NCBI GenBank assembly: GCA_035459965.1
Contig: DATHXC010000002.1
Location: forward strand, 124,001-188,000
Source of the DNA: DATHXC01 sp035459965
GTDB lineage: Bacteria > Pseudomonadota > Gammaproteobacteria > Burkholderiales > Methylophilaceae
Reading direction: 5' to 3'
Length of the DNA stretch: 64,000 bases
The position numbers were made by a program, and so were the translations under genes. Below are positions 1 through 8,731 of the stretch, one piece after another; position 1 is the stretch's first letter; every line of letters starts with the position of its first letter. Under the pieces are notes generated by a model, which saw nothing but the letters and a program-made list of their open reading frames with translations, had not been told where the DNA came from and searched no databases.

Positions 1-555
1 ATTCGGTATGTTGGTGGTGCCACCGGTTTCTGGATGGCGGTGGGTGTTGAACACAGTGCGCATGCCCAGCATGGATTTATTGTTGTGATCGTAAATGTCG
101 TTGACGGCAACCAAGTCATTACTGCAGTTGACTACTGGAGTGTCGATATTCACTGCCGTTGTGGCGGTGATATTCAAAGTATGAGTAAGAATATCCATGA
201 TGCGGCCACGCTTCAGGTAGATGTGATCACCTTCATCTGTATATAAAGCAACCTCGCCGGACTTCAGGTTTTTAAAGCGGTATGAGCCGTGCTCTGTAGC
301 TATGATGATGCCGTGAGCAGTCTTACCACCTATAGGTAGAACGATGGCCATGCCACCTGGTGGCATGTTGGTGGTTAAGCCATATTCCTGGAATTGTTCA
401 GCTCCCTGCAGCTGTTCTCCCGCTACACCATTCAATTGCACCAATTGGATCTGGCCAGCTGCTTTTACCAATGTAACAATTCCACGAAACGCCAGGCGTA
501 TACCGCCAAGGTGGCGTTTGATGCGGTTATCGATGTCCTTTATCACTGAATTCAT
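1..555 (-). CDS. Baseplate assembly protein V (Mu gp45-like), 3' end cut off
   Basis: Translating the minus strand from the ATG at 555 gives 185 open codons that run off the window edge. The product resembles the Mu gp45/P2 gpV baseplate spike family: an N-terminal region (residues 1-30), an OB-fold-like part with a conserved PPGG stretch near residue 66, then a beta-rich segment with a THRHPET-like signature near the visible end. Its role is the central spike that punctures the host envelope. The ATG overlaps the stop of the upstream hub gene (ATGA), indicating translational coupling. The apex domain is outside the window. Confidence 0.85.
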   Translation of the reverse strand, partial: MNSVIKDIDNRIKRHLGGIRLAFRGIVTLVKAAGQIQLVQLNGVAGEQLQGAEQFQEYGLTTNMPPGGMAIVLPIGGKTAHGIIIATEHGSYRFKNLKSGEVALYTDEGDHIYLKRGRIMDILTHTLNITATTAVNIDTPVVNCSNDLVAVNDIYDHNNKSMLGMRTVFNTHRHPETGGTTNIPN

Positions 556-1652
556 TGATCGGCACTCACGTCGACAATCGCACCAGGCGCATTATTTTTG
601 CCGCGCCGATGCTTACGTTTGTGCGGGTGCGCATCCAGCGTCCACAGGCCGTCTTCTTTGAACTTGAGATATGTCCTGGTGCCTTCACGGCCACCCTTGA
701 AACGCCTGGACATCAAAAAGAAAATGCCCTCAATTTCCAACGTCTCGTTGATGATCTGCACGCGCTGGCCAGGAGTCCATAGAGCGCCGCCATCTTTGAT
801 TCGGTGACCTTTCACCAGGACATCGAGGTCGAAAGCAGAAAGCCTGCTATCAGACAGCAGCTTGCGGGCGCGATCGCGGCATACAGCTGTGCTGTCTGAT
901 TCATGGTCGACCGTTAAATTAGGGCGGTACCAACCGACACTCTCATCCCGGGCAGTGGCTTTTAAAGAATTCTTGCCTAGCTCGGTATCGGTGCCGTGGG
1001 TCTGGCCAAGCACGGTGTATTCTGAAAATTGATTGCTGACGTTGACGCGCCTGGTCATTGATTGCGCATTATTGCCCTTGCCGTCTTTGCGCATGACGAT
1101 GGTGGCAACCGGCTCAGCGTCATAGTCAGGCCCGCCAACCACCAGCACACCGTCAGGTGTAAACCACGGCCATAAGCCATTGGCTTCAGCTGCATTCTGC
1201 AATGCGTCCCAAGCACGATCACCGGGCTCAACGTTCACTTTTTCCCGGGTGCGGGTTGCAGCTGCATCGACACGGAACTTGGTAATGCCTAGCGGCTTTA
1301 CCACCTTGGCCATGATGTCCTGCAGGCTAACGAGCCGGGCAGTAAATATAGGCGCTGCGCAATCAACCAGGATGGAAGCATTGTCACGGCCACACATGGT
1401 GAGCGAGTGGGATTTCTTATCCACGTTTTCGCTGATCTCATCGACGCGCCCCACAAGCACTGTATCGTTGCCGATCTTGATGGTGACCTGAGACCAGGGC
1501 TTAACGAATGCCGGGAGTGGCTTTGAATTAACGGCCAGCTCCACGCTCCAGGCATCGGATGGTGTCAGAAGATCAGACTCGATATCGTAATCTTCCCAAG
1601 CCTGGTGGACGTGGCCATCAATGAGCAGCGAGACTTTATCGAGCGTAGACAT
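552..1652 (-). CDS. Baseplate hub protein (Mu gp44/P-like)
   Basis: 366 residues counted from the ATG at 1652. An in-frame TTG-initiated extension to 1667 exists, but the 1652 ATG has a GGAGA 8 nt upstream and is preferred. The sequence (early WSVELAV, LVGRVDEI, later DRAWDALQNAAEANG and a GxRVQI stretch) fits the gpD/gp44 hub family that forms the trimeric ring of a contractile-tail baseplate and holds the spike. It overlaps the preceding N gene by 17 nt and the following V gene by 4 nt, so N-P-V form one translationally coupled unit, as in Mu. Function is inferred from family and gene order. Confidence 0.85.
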   Translation of the reverse strand: MSTLDKVSLLIDGHVHQAWEDYDIESDLLTPSDAWSVELAVNSKPLPAFVKPWSQVTIKIGNDTVLVGRVDEISENVDKKSHSLTMCGRDNASILVDCAAPIFTARLVSLQDIMAKVVKPLGITKFRVDAAATRTREKVNVEPGDRAWDALQNAAEANGLWPWFTPDGVLVVGGPDYDAEPVATIVMRKDGKGNNAQSMTRRVNVSNQFSEYTVLGQTHGTDTELGKNSLKATARDESVGWYRPNLTVDHESDSTAVCRDRARKLLSDSRLSAFDLDVLVKGHRIKDGGALWTPGQRVQIINETLEIEGIFFLMSRRFKGGREGTRTYLKFKEDGLWTLDAHPHKRKHRRGKNNAPGAIVDVSADQ

Positions 1653-2838
1653 TGAGCAAGTCTCCACGATCGATATAGTTAGGCATGCGCAGCTCGCTGT
1701 TCAAGCGCCATAGCTCTGTCGCCCGGGTGTGATCGGCATACAGCTTGTGAGCAATCAACCTGAGATTACCTGGGGCATCCATGCGCCGAGTGATCAGCGG
1801 TGGACGTGCCTGGATAATCGCCCTGGCGGCTTCCTGCAAGTTTAGCGAGGTAGTCTTCAGCGCCTCGGTGACCGGGCGACTGTCTTCAATGGTGTACAGC
1901 GCGCGATACTGCAGGATGACTGCTTCAAGATCAGTGCGGGCAGCGTTGACCATCGTTTCAATTTCAGGCGCTGATAGCGTGGGGATTTCTGCTTCAGAAG
2001 ATAGGACCAGCTGAGCGGCATCCGCTTTGCCAACAGCTAGGTCGGTGCTGACGTGCGTGGCAATAATGGCCTGGTCGCGCTTTGGTTGTGACGGCTGCGC
2101 AGTGTATTTAACTGGTGATGACAGCTTGCCGAATACGGCCTTCCAGTCGCTGGATAGATTGCTCGGATCGAAGCCGCGCAGATCCACGATACCTGAAACC
2201 AGCGATGAAACATCATTCGCCCAGGAGAGCGGAAACCCCAACACATCGAGGCCTCCTAATGTCACACCGGCAATTTGCGATCGCACTGAAGAGATAGCGT
2301 CATTCATGGTGGTACGCAGCTGCTGCAGGCGTACAAACGCTGTCTTGAAAGCCGTGAGTTTTCCTACTTCCTTGGCTATCAGACCGCCCGCGTTCTCGCG
2401 CACTTTCTGTATGGATTGGCTGACAGCTGCAGCTTTTTGGATTGGCAGTACTCGATCGAAAAATACCGCACCGGCTATCGATGGCTTGAAAGTAACGGTA
2501 ACGTGTACCTGGTCGACATCGTCAGCAGCTTTGCTTATGGATACCTGGCCGCTGACCTGGGCTTTGATCAAACCGAATATTGGGTGAATCAAATCACCGG
2601 CACCAGGCTCTGCCAGCAACTTCAAGAACTGCTTCAGGCGGGTTTCATAGTCATCACCGAAAAAGATAGCCTCGATATTGATGTCTTTTGATTCAAAGCC
2701 CAGGTCTTCAATATCGTCGCCGTCCACATACGGATACTTATGCTCGGACGTGGCCCTGGGCATGGTGTCAGTGGTGGAAAGGATATCGAACGCCATTCCA
2801 CGGAATGAAGCATCGAGCAGATTGTCGATATCGGCCAT
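1636..2838 (-). CDS. DNA circularization/tail protein N (Mu gp43-like)
   Basis: 400 residues. The N-terminal 100 residues match the DNA_circ_N family in style (SFRGMAFDI start, HKYPYVDGD, GDDYETRLKQFL), followed by a mainly helical middle and a C-terminal 50 residues resembling a LysM-like peptidoglycan-binding segment (TELWRLNSELRMPNYIDRGD). In Mu this virion protein is needed for tail assembly and was linked to protecting or circularising injected DNA; in myoviruses it sits in the baseplate/tail hub. Its start directly abuts the tape-measure stop and its end overlaps gene P, consistent with one late operon. Confidence 0.85.
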   Translation of the reverse strand: MADIDNLLDASFRGMAFDILSTTDTMPRATSEHKYPYVDGDDIEDLGFESKDINIEAIFFGDDYETRLKQFLKLLAEPGAGDLIHPIFGLIKAQVSGQVSISKAADDVDQVHVTVTFKPSIAGAVFFDRVLPIQKAAAVSQSIQKVRENAGGLIAKEVGKLTAFKTAFVRLQQLRTTMNDAISSVRSQIAGVTLGGLDVLGFPLSWANDVSSLVSGIVDLRGFDPSNLSSDWKAVFGKLSSPVKYTAQPSQPKRDQAIIATHVSTDLAVGKADAAQLVLSSEAEIPTLSAPEIETMVNAARTDLEAVILQYRALYTIEDSRPVTEALKTTSLNLQEAARAIIQARPPLITRRMDAPGNLRLIAHKLYADHTRATELWRLNSELRMPNYIDRGDLLNVYAR

Positions 2839-4613
2839 TAGTGGCGACCTGCCTGACGTGAGTTTTCTTTATTGACGGAAGCTAAAACATTGCCGTTTTT
2901 CACTTCCACGACAACCTTCACTTCGCGCCAGGGATTCTTTTTCCCGATCAGACTGAAGGCCGACATACTTGCCTCATCAGAGTATTGCGGCATATTTTTG
3001 AAGCGATCGCGCAAAGAGTCCGCACCCTTCTTCATGCCATATGCAGCTAGACCTGTAACGGCAAGCAATGGCACAGCACCAGCTGCGCCAGCCGTAGTGC
3101 CTGTGGCACCCATCCCGAGCGAAGCGCCTAAGCTTGTTCTGGCAGCGACTGTTGCTGCAGCCGGTGCAACTCCTGCAGCGCCTTTAAGTTTCCCGAATAT
3201 TCCAGAAACTCCGGAGAATGCAGCAATAACACCTAGCGCTGTCGCAGCTGCATATGCGGCCTTGGCCAAAGCAGGATGCGCTGCAGCTACGTTGTTCATG
3301 CCATCCAGCAAGCGTTTTAACGGCCCTGAAGAATCACTCATCAAGTCGGAAGCTGCTCTGTCTTTGGTATTGGCCAAACGCTCAGCTGAGGCTGAAGCAG
3401 TTGCATTGACCACAGAGTAATTGGCATCGATCTGGCCACCATTATCTGCAGCCATGCCTGCTCGCACTTCCCTGATCTTGCCACTTTGCTGGCGCGCTGC
3501 CAGTAATGCCGACATTGCCTGGCGATCCTGGACGGTCAGGCCAATGCCTTTCTGTTCCATGATTGCGGCCATTGCCTGGAATGTTTCTTTTTGCTGATCA
3601 CCGCTCTCGTTTTTGGCACGCTCTTTCAGGGACTGATAGCTTTTGTCTTTGCTGGCCACACGTTCCACCAGGGCGAGGAAAGCATCGAGAGTGCTCACGC
3701 CATTGCCACGGGCATTGGCTAAAGAACCCGTTAGATCGATGCCCTGTTTTTTGAAATCCTTTTGCGTATCTGATGAATTGATCTTGGCCAAGAGGTTGAT
3801 CAAGTTATTACCTGCTTCATCCGATGTGCCAGCGGTAATCCGGGCAGCCTGGTTGTAAGCCAGCAGGTCTTCCGATCCGCGCATGCCCTTCATGCCGTTG
3901 GCTGAATAGAGCGCCATCTGCTGTGGCAAGTACTTGGCCATGTCCTTCAGCTCAAAGCCGCCTAAGTTGCCTGCAGTTATGGCCTTCGACAGAAACTGTT
4001 TAGTCTCTGCATCGTTAAGGCCCATGTTCTGTTTAGCAGCGATCGCCAGCTTGGCCAAGTCTGTGGTGTCAGTTCCGGTACCGGTTCCAGCTTTGGCCAG
4101 AGTGGGTAGCATATCGATGGAATTCTTGACGCTACCCATTGCGCCAGATCCAACTAATTGATTGAGGGTTTCTGCCAGCTGCTCTTGTGATCCCAAGCCA
4201 GCTGCCTGTGCTTTACGTACTGCGGCTTCAAGTTGCGCCTTACCTGCAGTACGGCCAGTGGCATCACGATCCGAATAGGCCACGTTGGCAGTCAGCGCCA
4301 GTTGACGATCGAAGTCCATCGGCTTCTGAGCTGCAGCTTTCAGCACATAACCACCAGCTGCTATCGACGCACCGACCTGCGCTGTCTTATTAAGAACATC
4401 CAATGCACCCTGCGCGCCCTTGCGCAGCTGCAGGATGGCCGTTGTCATTCTCTGGATGCCAGTGGGTCGGATGCGATCGGCAGCACGCGCTACGCCCTCA
4501 AGATTGCCTCTCAGGCTTTTGGTTTCACGGTCGCTGGAAGTTAGAGCGGATTTAAGCCCACGACTCATACGGTCGTTAAGCTTTAACAGTAGCTCCAATT
4601 CCATTTTAGACAC
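2838..4613 (-). CDS. Tail tape measure protein (Mu gp42-like)
   Basis: 591 residues, with coiled-coil N-terminal 60 residues (LLLKLNDRMSRGLKSAL), the TP901-type core around residues 100-330 with long helices, and a hydrophobic Ala/Gly-rich stretch near 450-530 typical of the membrane-active part. It sets tail length and is ejected on infection. The GTG at 4613 has an AAGG about 10 nt upstream; an in-frame ATG at 4604 is the alternative start. The gene begins inside the end of the -1 frameshifted chaperone extension (stop TAA at 4608-4606), the usual chaperone/tape-measure arrangement. Confidence 0.92.
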   Translation of the reverse strand: MSKMELELLLKLNDRMSRGLKSALTSSDRETKSLRGNLEGVARAADRIRPTGIQRMTTAILQLRKGAQGALDVLNKTAQVGASIAAGGYVLKAAAQKPMDFDRQLALTANVAYSDRDATGRTAGKAQLEAAVRKAQAAGLGSQEQLAETLNQLVGSGAMGSVKNSIDMLPTLAKAGTGTGTDTTDLAKLAIAAKQNMGLNDAETKQFLSKAITAGNLGGFELKDMAKYLPQQMALYSANGMKGMRGSEDLLAYNQAARITAGTSDEAGNNLINLLAKINSSDTQKDFKKQGIDLTGSLANARGNGVSTLDAFLALVERVASKDKSYQSLKERAKNESGDQQKETFQAMAAIMEQKGIGLTVQDRQAMSALLAARQQSGKIREVRAGMAADNGGQIDANYSVVNATASASAERLANTKDRAASDLMSDSSGPLKRLLDGMNNVAAAHPALAKAAYAAATALGVIAAFSGVSGIFGKLKGAAGVAPAAATVAARTSLGASLGMGATGTTAGAAGAVPLLAVTGLAAYGMKKGADSLRDRFKNMPQYSDEASMSAFSLIGKKNPWREVKVVVEVKNGNVLASVNKENSRQAGRH

Positions 4614-5105
4614 GTTTTTTCAACCTTTTAGATTTAAAACTCTGTACTTCTTTTCCACTATCGGGCGAAATTTTGCCGGGGCGATTCTTCACACCGGCAA
4701 TTAAACTAATGATGGATGCCGCCCTAATTTCAGTCATGGTGCGGGCATCGCCGAAGCCGTATTGAGACAGAACGACTAGCTGCCCGAGGATTGGCCTAAC
4801 GGCTTCTTCGAGCTTTTCCGCTTTTTTTCGATTTCATCCTGGGCATCAAACAATGGACTGATGTCTTCCTCCGGCAATGCCAATAGAAGCTCACCAGTGA
4901 TCAACGATTTTTCCAGGGTGCCAAGGCTTTGCAATTGTTCAGCTGCTTTGAAAATGCGGAGCCTGAGATTTTCAGAATCTGGCCCGGCTTTTTCAATTGC
5001 AGCCAGGGCATCACCAATGGTGGCGGCCTGCATTACAAAGTCTTGATGAAGAACACCTTGATCATCCAGGTGGCCTTCAACCAACTTGCTTGCGACCGTA
5101 ATCAT
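4606..5105 (-). CDS. Tail assembly chaperone, -1 frameshift product (lambda G-T equivalent)
   Basis: No gene is otherwise visible between the chaperone stop (4776) and the tape measure (4613). Reading from the slippery heptamer at 4827-4821 in the -1 frame gives 71 uninterrupted codons to a TAA at 4608-4606, so the fusion is 95 + 71 = 166 residues. The extension is protein-like (LGQLVVLSQYGFGDAR, then a basic tail) and ends just at the tape-measure start. Frameshifted chaperone pairs are conserved across long-tailed phages. That this site is used is inference from heptamer, open frame and gene position. Confidence 0.8.
4776..5105 (-). CDS. Tail assembly chaperone, short form (Mu gp41-like, lambda G equivalent)
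   Basis: 109 residues, hydrophilic and helical, lying between tail tube and tape measure exactly where tail assembly chaperones are found. Translation in frame 0 ends soon after a run of seven A residues on the coding strand. It overlaps the tube gene by ATGA. In related phages the short form coats or chaperones the tape-measure protein during tube polymerisation and is absent from virions. The last 14 residues (after Lys95) are replaced when ribosomes slip; see the frameshift product. Confidence 0.85.
   Translation of the reverse strand: MITVASKLVEGHLDDQGVLHQDFVMQAATIGDALAAIEKAGPDSENLRLRIFKAAEQLQSLGTLEKSLITGELLLALPEEDISPLFDAQDEIEKKRKSSKKPLGQSSGS
4821..4827 (-). promoter_or_regulatory. Programmed -1 ribosomal frameshift site A AAA AAG
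   Basis: The coding-strand heptamer reads A AAA AAG in the zero frame (codons 94-95, Lys-Lys), the strongest known class of -1 slippery sequence in E. coli-type ribosomes. A seventh A belongs to the preceding GAA codon. After slippage the next codon is GCG at 4821-4819. I did not identify a clear downstream stimulatory hairpin by eye. Confidence 0.82.
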
Positions 5106-5476
5106 TCTTCTACCCGGCGCAGGGACTGCATGGTCAGATCACGCTTGGCTTCGCTGTCGACTGTGTACTTTTCACCAACAGTCAGCGTGAAGCAGTCCAG
5201 GTAACTCACGCGTTTGCCACCTGTTGCAAGTGGGTATTGCGTGAGCTTCGCGCCCTGGATCGCTGCCCAATCGATGTCGCCAGTCAACGGGATCACCACG
5301 GTTAGGCGCAGCGCGTATTCAGCAATGCCCTTGGCGAAGCCTTTCGCGCGGCCTGTCTTGTTCATGGTTTTCACCAACTTTCGGCCAGTGTTGGTCTCAA
5401 CATCGAGGCTTTCGACTTCGGCTTCTACGCCGTCGACCTCCAAGATGATCGAGCCTAAATATTCAATAAGTGCCAT
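5102..5476 (-). CDS. Tail tube protein (Mu M-like)
   Basis: 124 residues, beta-rich, with an early IEYLGSIILEVDGVEAEVESL and a central WAAIQGAKLTQYP. Size and position directly after the sheath gene match the Mu gpM / P2 FII-type inner tube, whose hexamers stack to form the DNA conduit inside the contractile sheath. Its stop overlaps the start of the tail assembly chaperone (ATGA). Upstream spacing to the sheath gene is 34 nt. Identity rests on gene order plus fold-like pattern. Confidence 0.88.
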   Translation of the reverse strand: MALIEYLGSIILEVDGVEAEVESLDVETNTGRKLVKTMNKTGRAKGFAKGIAEYALRLTVVIPLTGDIDWAAIQGAKLTQYPLATGGKRVSYLDCFTLTVGEKYTVDSEAKRDLTMQSLRRVEE

Positions 5477-5510
5477 GTATCGCTCCTAGTTGGAAATGCT
5501 TGTTAATGGT

Positions 5511-6932
5511 TTAAAGCAGCAGGTCGATGCGGCCAGCGAAGATGTGCAAGCCATTGACCACGTCGGCTGGAATGCGAGCATTCAAGCGATTAGGGTCTTG
5601 CGAGTCACGCTCTACGATGATCCCGGGAATATTGGCCTGGACGTTTTCAACGATCTCCAGCTCTTCCAGCTTGACCAGGACATCGATTAGTTCAGAACGA
5701 ACTTTGTCAGGTGTCCGGGCAGAAAGCTTTTCACGCGGGAAACGCAGGCTGATACGTTCGCGGCAGGCCTTTCGTACATAGTCCAGTGTGCGGATCGTAG
5801 TTAAATCCAACAGGCTGATATCCGGGATGCCTTGCGGATCGAGCGTGTAAGTTGTTACAGCGCGCACGATCTGTACTTTGTCGCCTGGGCCGATCTCAGA
5901 AGGTGTTACGCCGTTGTAAAGCGCGTTTTCCTGCTCTGTACGGCTCAAACGATTAGCCAGAGGATTAGGAGATATGCCGGTTAGCGGTAATGTGTTCAGG
6001 GGCCTTGCAGGGTCTTCCTCGCTGGCGATAACTGCACCATATGCTGCAGCGACTTCTGGAGCTAGGTCAAAAGCGCTTGGCAAAAGGAAGTTGGTGATAC
6101 GCCCATTGTTCACGCCGGACGCGAGAGTGGTAGATGCTGAAAGGGTTCCTGCATGGGCATAAACGCCAATTGCCCCACGCTGCTCCATTGGGCCGGATAC
6201 AGTATCCAGGTGAGTACGCAGCGCTGTCAGGTTGGTTGCATCATTCCAGGCAGAGACCACAATGTTGTGGCCGCTAGCGAAAATCACAGCCAGCGCGGTA
6301 GCAGCAACCGGCTCAGTAGCACCATTGACCATTGCTGTAGCAGCTACGGCCAATCCAGCTGCAGTACTGATCGCGGAAACTTTGATGCCGTTACCGTTTA
6401 AACCTTTATTTTTTGCAGTCAGAGTAACAACGCCAGCTGCAACTGCAGCAGTGACTGGAAGATCAGGCTGTTTGGCGATTTGGGCATTCATGGCTGTAGC
6501 TGTTTGTGCAGCCGTGTCACCAGTAGCTACTGCGATTTGCACCAACTGATCACCTATTTGAACAGTTTCCACACCCGGAGCAGTGGCAACACCTGTGAAG
6601 GTGACGGTACTGGTTGCCGCAACAGAGGCACCGGCATCATCTAGGGCGATAACAGACAATGCCAGGTATGGGTTGGCTTGCAATGCAGCGCGCACCATTA
6701 AATGCGCTATCGATCCGCGGCCGAAGAATGTTGCAGCTTCATTGTCCGAAAACACATCGACCAAAACACCGGCTAAAACTGTACCTGCTGCGAGACGTTG
6801 CCCCAGGATGACAGTCTTCTGCAGATTGCCTGGAAGCGTGCGTACTGCAAGTTTGGTATTAAACTCGAAATACTTTCCGGGCTTCCTTACCGATGATGGG
6901 ATGCTGTCAAACGAAATATTGGGACTGGCCAT
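5511..6932 (-). CDS. Contractile tail sheath protein (Mu L-like)
   Basis: 473 residues. The N-terminus (SFDSIPSSVRKPGKYFEFNT) is the typical Mu-family sheath opening; a variable Ala/Thr/Val-rich middle (about 110-230) precedes the conserved C-terminal sheath domain, with DLTTIRTLDYVRKACRERISLRFPR near 375-400 and a final beta hairpin that links subunits. It contracts to drive the tube through the envelope, and its presence makes this phage a myovirus. It is encoded between DUF2635 and tail tube genes, as in Mu. Confidence 0.93.
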   Translation of the reverse strand: MASPNISFDSIPSSVRKPGKYFEFNTKLAVRTLPGNLQKTVILGQRLAAGTVLAGVLVDVFSDNEAATFFGRGSIAHLMVRAALQANPYLALSVIALDDAGASVAATSTVTFTGVATAPGVETVQIGDQLVQIAVATGDTAAQTATAMNAQIAKQPDLPVTAAVAAGVVTLTAKNKGLNGNGIKVSAISTAAGLAVAATAMVNGATEPVAATALAVIFASGHNIVVSAWNDATNLTALRTHLDTVSGPMEQRGAIGVYAHAGTLSASTTLASGVNNGRITNFLLPSAFDLAPEVAAAYGAVIASEEDPARPLNTLPLTGISPNPLANRLSRTEQENALYNGVTPSEIGPGDKVQIVRAVTTYTLDPQGIPDISLLDLTTIRTLDYVRKACRERISLRFPREKLSARTPDKVRSELIDVLVKLEELEIVENVQANIPGIIVERDSQDPNRLNARIPADVVNGLHIFAGRIDLLL

Positions 6933-6965
6933 GTTTGTTCCTCAATTATAAATTCAGCTGGTTGA

Positions 6966-7220
6966 TTAAGACGCGGTGCTGTTTTTGGTTTGTTTCTTGG
7001 TGGCTTTTTCCAGCTCTGCAGCTGCTTCGGCTGCAGCAGCTGCTATTTCGGCCTGCTGCGCTTTGTAAGCATCCTCAGTGGTTTCCTCCAGGTCTGTGTC
7101 CGTGATACGCCTGGCGTAATAGGCTGAGTCGTCCGGTACCTTGGTGATCACCTGCTCGATGTAGTCGTGTGGATTAAATTCTTTCGGTACCTTCAAGCCT
7201 TTGGCTGCTACTACGTACAT
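6966..7220 (-). CDS. DUF2635 tail-region protein (Mu gp38-like)
   Basis: 84 residues. The N-terminal half (VVAAKGLKVPKEFNPHDYIEQ, DDSAYYARRITDTDLEE) carries the pattern of DUF2635 proteins always found just before the sheath gene in Mu-like phages; the C-terminal half is an Ala/Glu/Lys helix. No biochemical role is established for the family. It sits 33 nt upstream of the sheath gene and 12 nt after gp37, so it is part of the tail transcript. Confidence 0.8.
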   Translation of the reverse strand: MYVVAAKGLKVPKEFNPHDYIEQVITKVPDDSAYYARRITDTDLEETTEDAYKAQQAEIAAAAAEAAAELEKATKKQTKNSTAS

Positions 7221-7232
7221 ATCAATCTCCCT

Positions 7233-7799
7233 TTAAGGTTCTAGCGTTAAGAGGTCTGAAGCATCTGCGACGTTGTCGCCAGGCTTCAGGAAATAAGTCA
7301 TGCCTACCGACAGCAAATCGCCTTCTTCTACTGTCGGTGCCTTGGCCACATATGCGGTCGTCCACTCCTGGGAGATCACACTCAAGGCATCATTACGAAT
7401 CTTGGTGTTGTAAAGCGGCCTAACCGCGCCGGGCTGAAAAGCTTCTATCTCTATTCCCAAGTCCTGATTGAGCAACAACACTTTGCCGTGCTCGATCATC
7501 TGGTATGTGCCAACTTCGCCTAACCCGCCTTTACGCGCTGCCTTCTCGTTTCTGACATTGCGCGCTGCGTACATCAATACGAAGGTTGCAGGCACTTTCC
7601 AGAGGTTGGCACCGTGCTTTTGCGGCTTGCCACAACCTCCGAAAACCACCCATATGGCCGGGTAACTTCTGATCACTTCACCGAGGTCACCATCCAGCTG
7701 GCCACCGTAGCTGTCCACGGTTTTCAAATACGCCATAGCGCCACTTGTTTTAGCCGCCGTTATCTTGTCGATAATGGCCTGCTCAATTACATCCAGCAC
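7233..7799 (-). CDS. Tail terminator/completion-type protein (Mu gp37-like, DUF1834)
   Basis: 188 residues with the gp37/DUF1834 pattern: a helical opening LDVIEQAIIDKI, a central YPAIWVVFGG strand and a repeated beta region ending near SVGMTYFLKPGD. Position between gp36 and DUF2635 is the Mu order. By position and size it is a candidate tail-tube terminator or head-tail joining protein, but that is inference. Its start abuts the end of gp36 (stop 7800), consistent with coupled translation. Confidence 0.75.
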   Translation of the reverse strand: MLDVIEQAIIDKITAAKTSGAMAYLKTVDSYGGQLDGDLGEVIRSYPAIWVVFGGCGKPQKHGANLWKVPATFVLMYAARNVRNEKAARKGGLGEVGTYQMIEHGKVLLLNQDLGIEIEAFQPGAVRPLYNTKIRNDALSVISQEWTTAYVAKAPTVEEGDLLSVGMTYFLKPGDNVADASDLLTLEP

Positions 7800-8225
7800 T
7801 TAGTAATCCTTCAGCGTGCAGCTATCAAACACGCGTGGCCTGGTGCTGGTTAAAATCTGATCGTTCGGCTGAGTAATCGCCTGGGCTGCATTCAACCCAA
7901 GAGAAGCCTTGCCCATCTGTACTTTTTCTAAAAACTTGATCGCATCTTTATAGCGATCGCGTATGTCTTCCGTTGCCACAGTCTCAGCACCGCAAAGCAG
8001 GTACCTGGTAATGTCACAGGCCTTATCTGCCAGAACCAAAGGCGTGCTGGCCAGCGGCAAGCTGTAACGATCCAGCAGATAAGTATTGATTTCAGAGTCA
8101 GCCGCTTCCAGGCCACGCGTGAGTGCTGCCACATCGATAGCGCCATCATTGTTCCGATCGGTGAGCGCGATCACTTCTCGCTCACCGAAACGGTCGATCA
8201 TGTTTTGCTGCGAAGCGTAGGTCAT
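7800..8225 (-). CDS. Head-tail connector-type protein (Mu gp36-like, DUF1320)
   Basis: 141 residues, helical, with the family opening YASQQNMIDRFGEREVIALTDR, then NTYLLDRYSLPL and CDITRYLLCG. DUF1320 proteins occupy this site in Mu-like phages and are regarded as gp6/connector-like adaptors at the portal end. It lies 3 nt after gp35 and abuts gp37. The adaptor role is inferred from family and position, not from any catalytic motif. Confidence 0.8.
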   Translation of the reverse strand: MTYASQQNMIDRFGEREVIALTDRNNDGAIDVAALTRGLEAADSEINTYLLDRYSLPLASTPLVLADKACDITRYLLCGAETVATEDIRDRYKDAIKFLEKVQMGKASLGLNAAQAITQPNDQILTSTRPRVFDSCTLKDY

Positions 8226-8228
8226 GAA

Positions 8229-8663
8229 CTAGCTAGCTGCCTTCTCTGGCAGTGGGAATGCTGTATTGCGCTCATCAGCACTGACTTCCCACTTGGTAAT
8301 AGCAACAATTGCTGCAGTAGTTGGCTGGCCAGCTTTAGTCCACAGAGTCAAATCCTTGGGATCAAGCGTTGCGATCGCGGCCTTGATTGCTTCCAGCTTT
8401 GCTGGGCCTTCTGGAGCGACTGGAACTTCTACTGCCGGTGTTTCAGCAGCTGGCGTTACTGGAGCAGCAGGTGTTTCTGCAGCTGGAGTTTCAGGCGTTT
8501 CAGGTTCAGCCGGCTTACCGTTGAAATCTTCTACTGCTGATAAGGCTTTCAACTCCAGAGCGTCTTTCTCATTCAGCTCGATGGTTTCTCCGTCCTTCAG
8601 GAAAAAGGCGTTGCCGTCTTTATCCAGTTGCTTGATCGTGGTTTTAACTAAAAAGGATTTCAT
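8229..8663 (-). CDS. Mu gp35/HI1506-like protein with Ala-Pro linker
   Basis: 144 residues in three parts: a small beta-rich N-terminal domain (1-45) resembling cell-surface or decoration modules, an Ala/Pro/Glu/Thr-rich linker (about 52-85) built of repeated PAAETPA-like units, and a C-terminal helical part containing LDPKDLTLWTKAGQPTTAAI, the signature of Mu gp35-type proteins. Role unknown, probably a head-tail or decoration component. The linker is a repeat tract and may vary between relatives. It is the first gene after the terminator at 8680-8708. Confidence 0.75.
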   Translation of the reverse strand: MKSFLVKTTIKQLDKDGNAFFLKDGETIELNEKDALELKALSAVEDFNGKPAEPETPETPAAETPAAPVTPAAETPAVEVPVAPEGPAKLEAIKAAIATLDPKDLTLWTKAGQPTTAAIVAITKWEVSADERNTAFPLPEKAAS

Positions 8664-8679
8664 GTGGTATTGCTCCTGT

Positions 8680-8708
8680 AAAAATGCCTCTCTCCTGGAG
8701 AGGCATTT
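8680..8708 (-). terminator. Rho-independent terminator inside the late region
   Basis: Read on the minus strand, an 11-bp perfect stem (AAATGCCTCTC with GAGAGGCATTT, 5-nt loop at 8693-8697) is followed by TTTTT. It lies just downstream of the small exported-protein gene and upstream of gp35, so it would end or attenuate head-gene transcription before the tail genes. No promoter for the tail genes is obvious immediately after it. Confidence 0.8.
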
Positions 8709-8731
8709 AGATCGATTGCCGATATGCTTAA

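Noticed and set aside
344..661. Rightward ORF across the V/P gene junction
   Set aside because: Antisense to two well-supported baseplate genes, low-complexity composition, no ribosome site.
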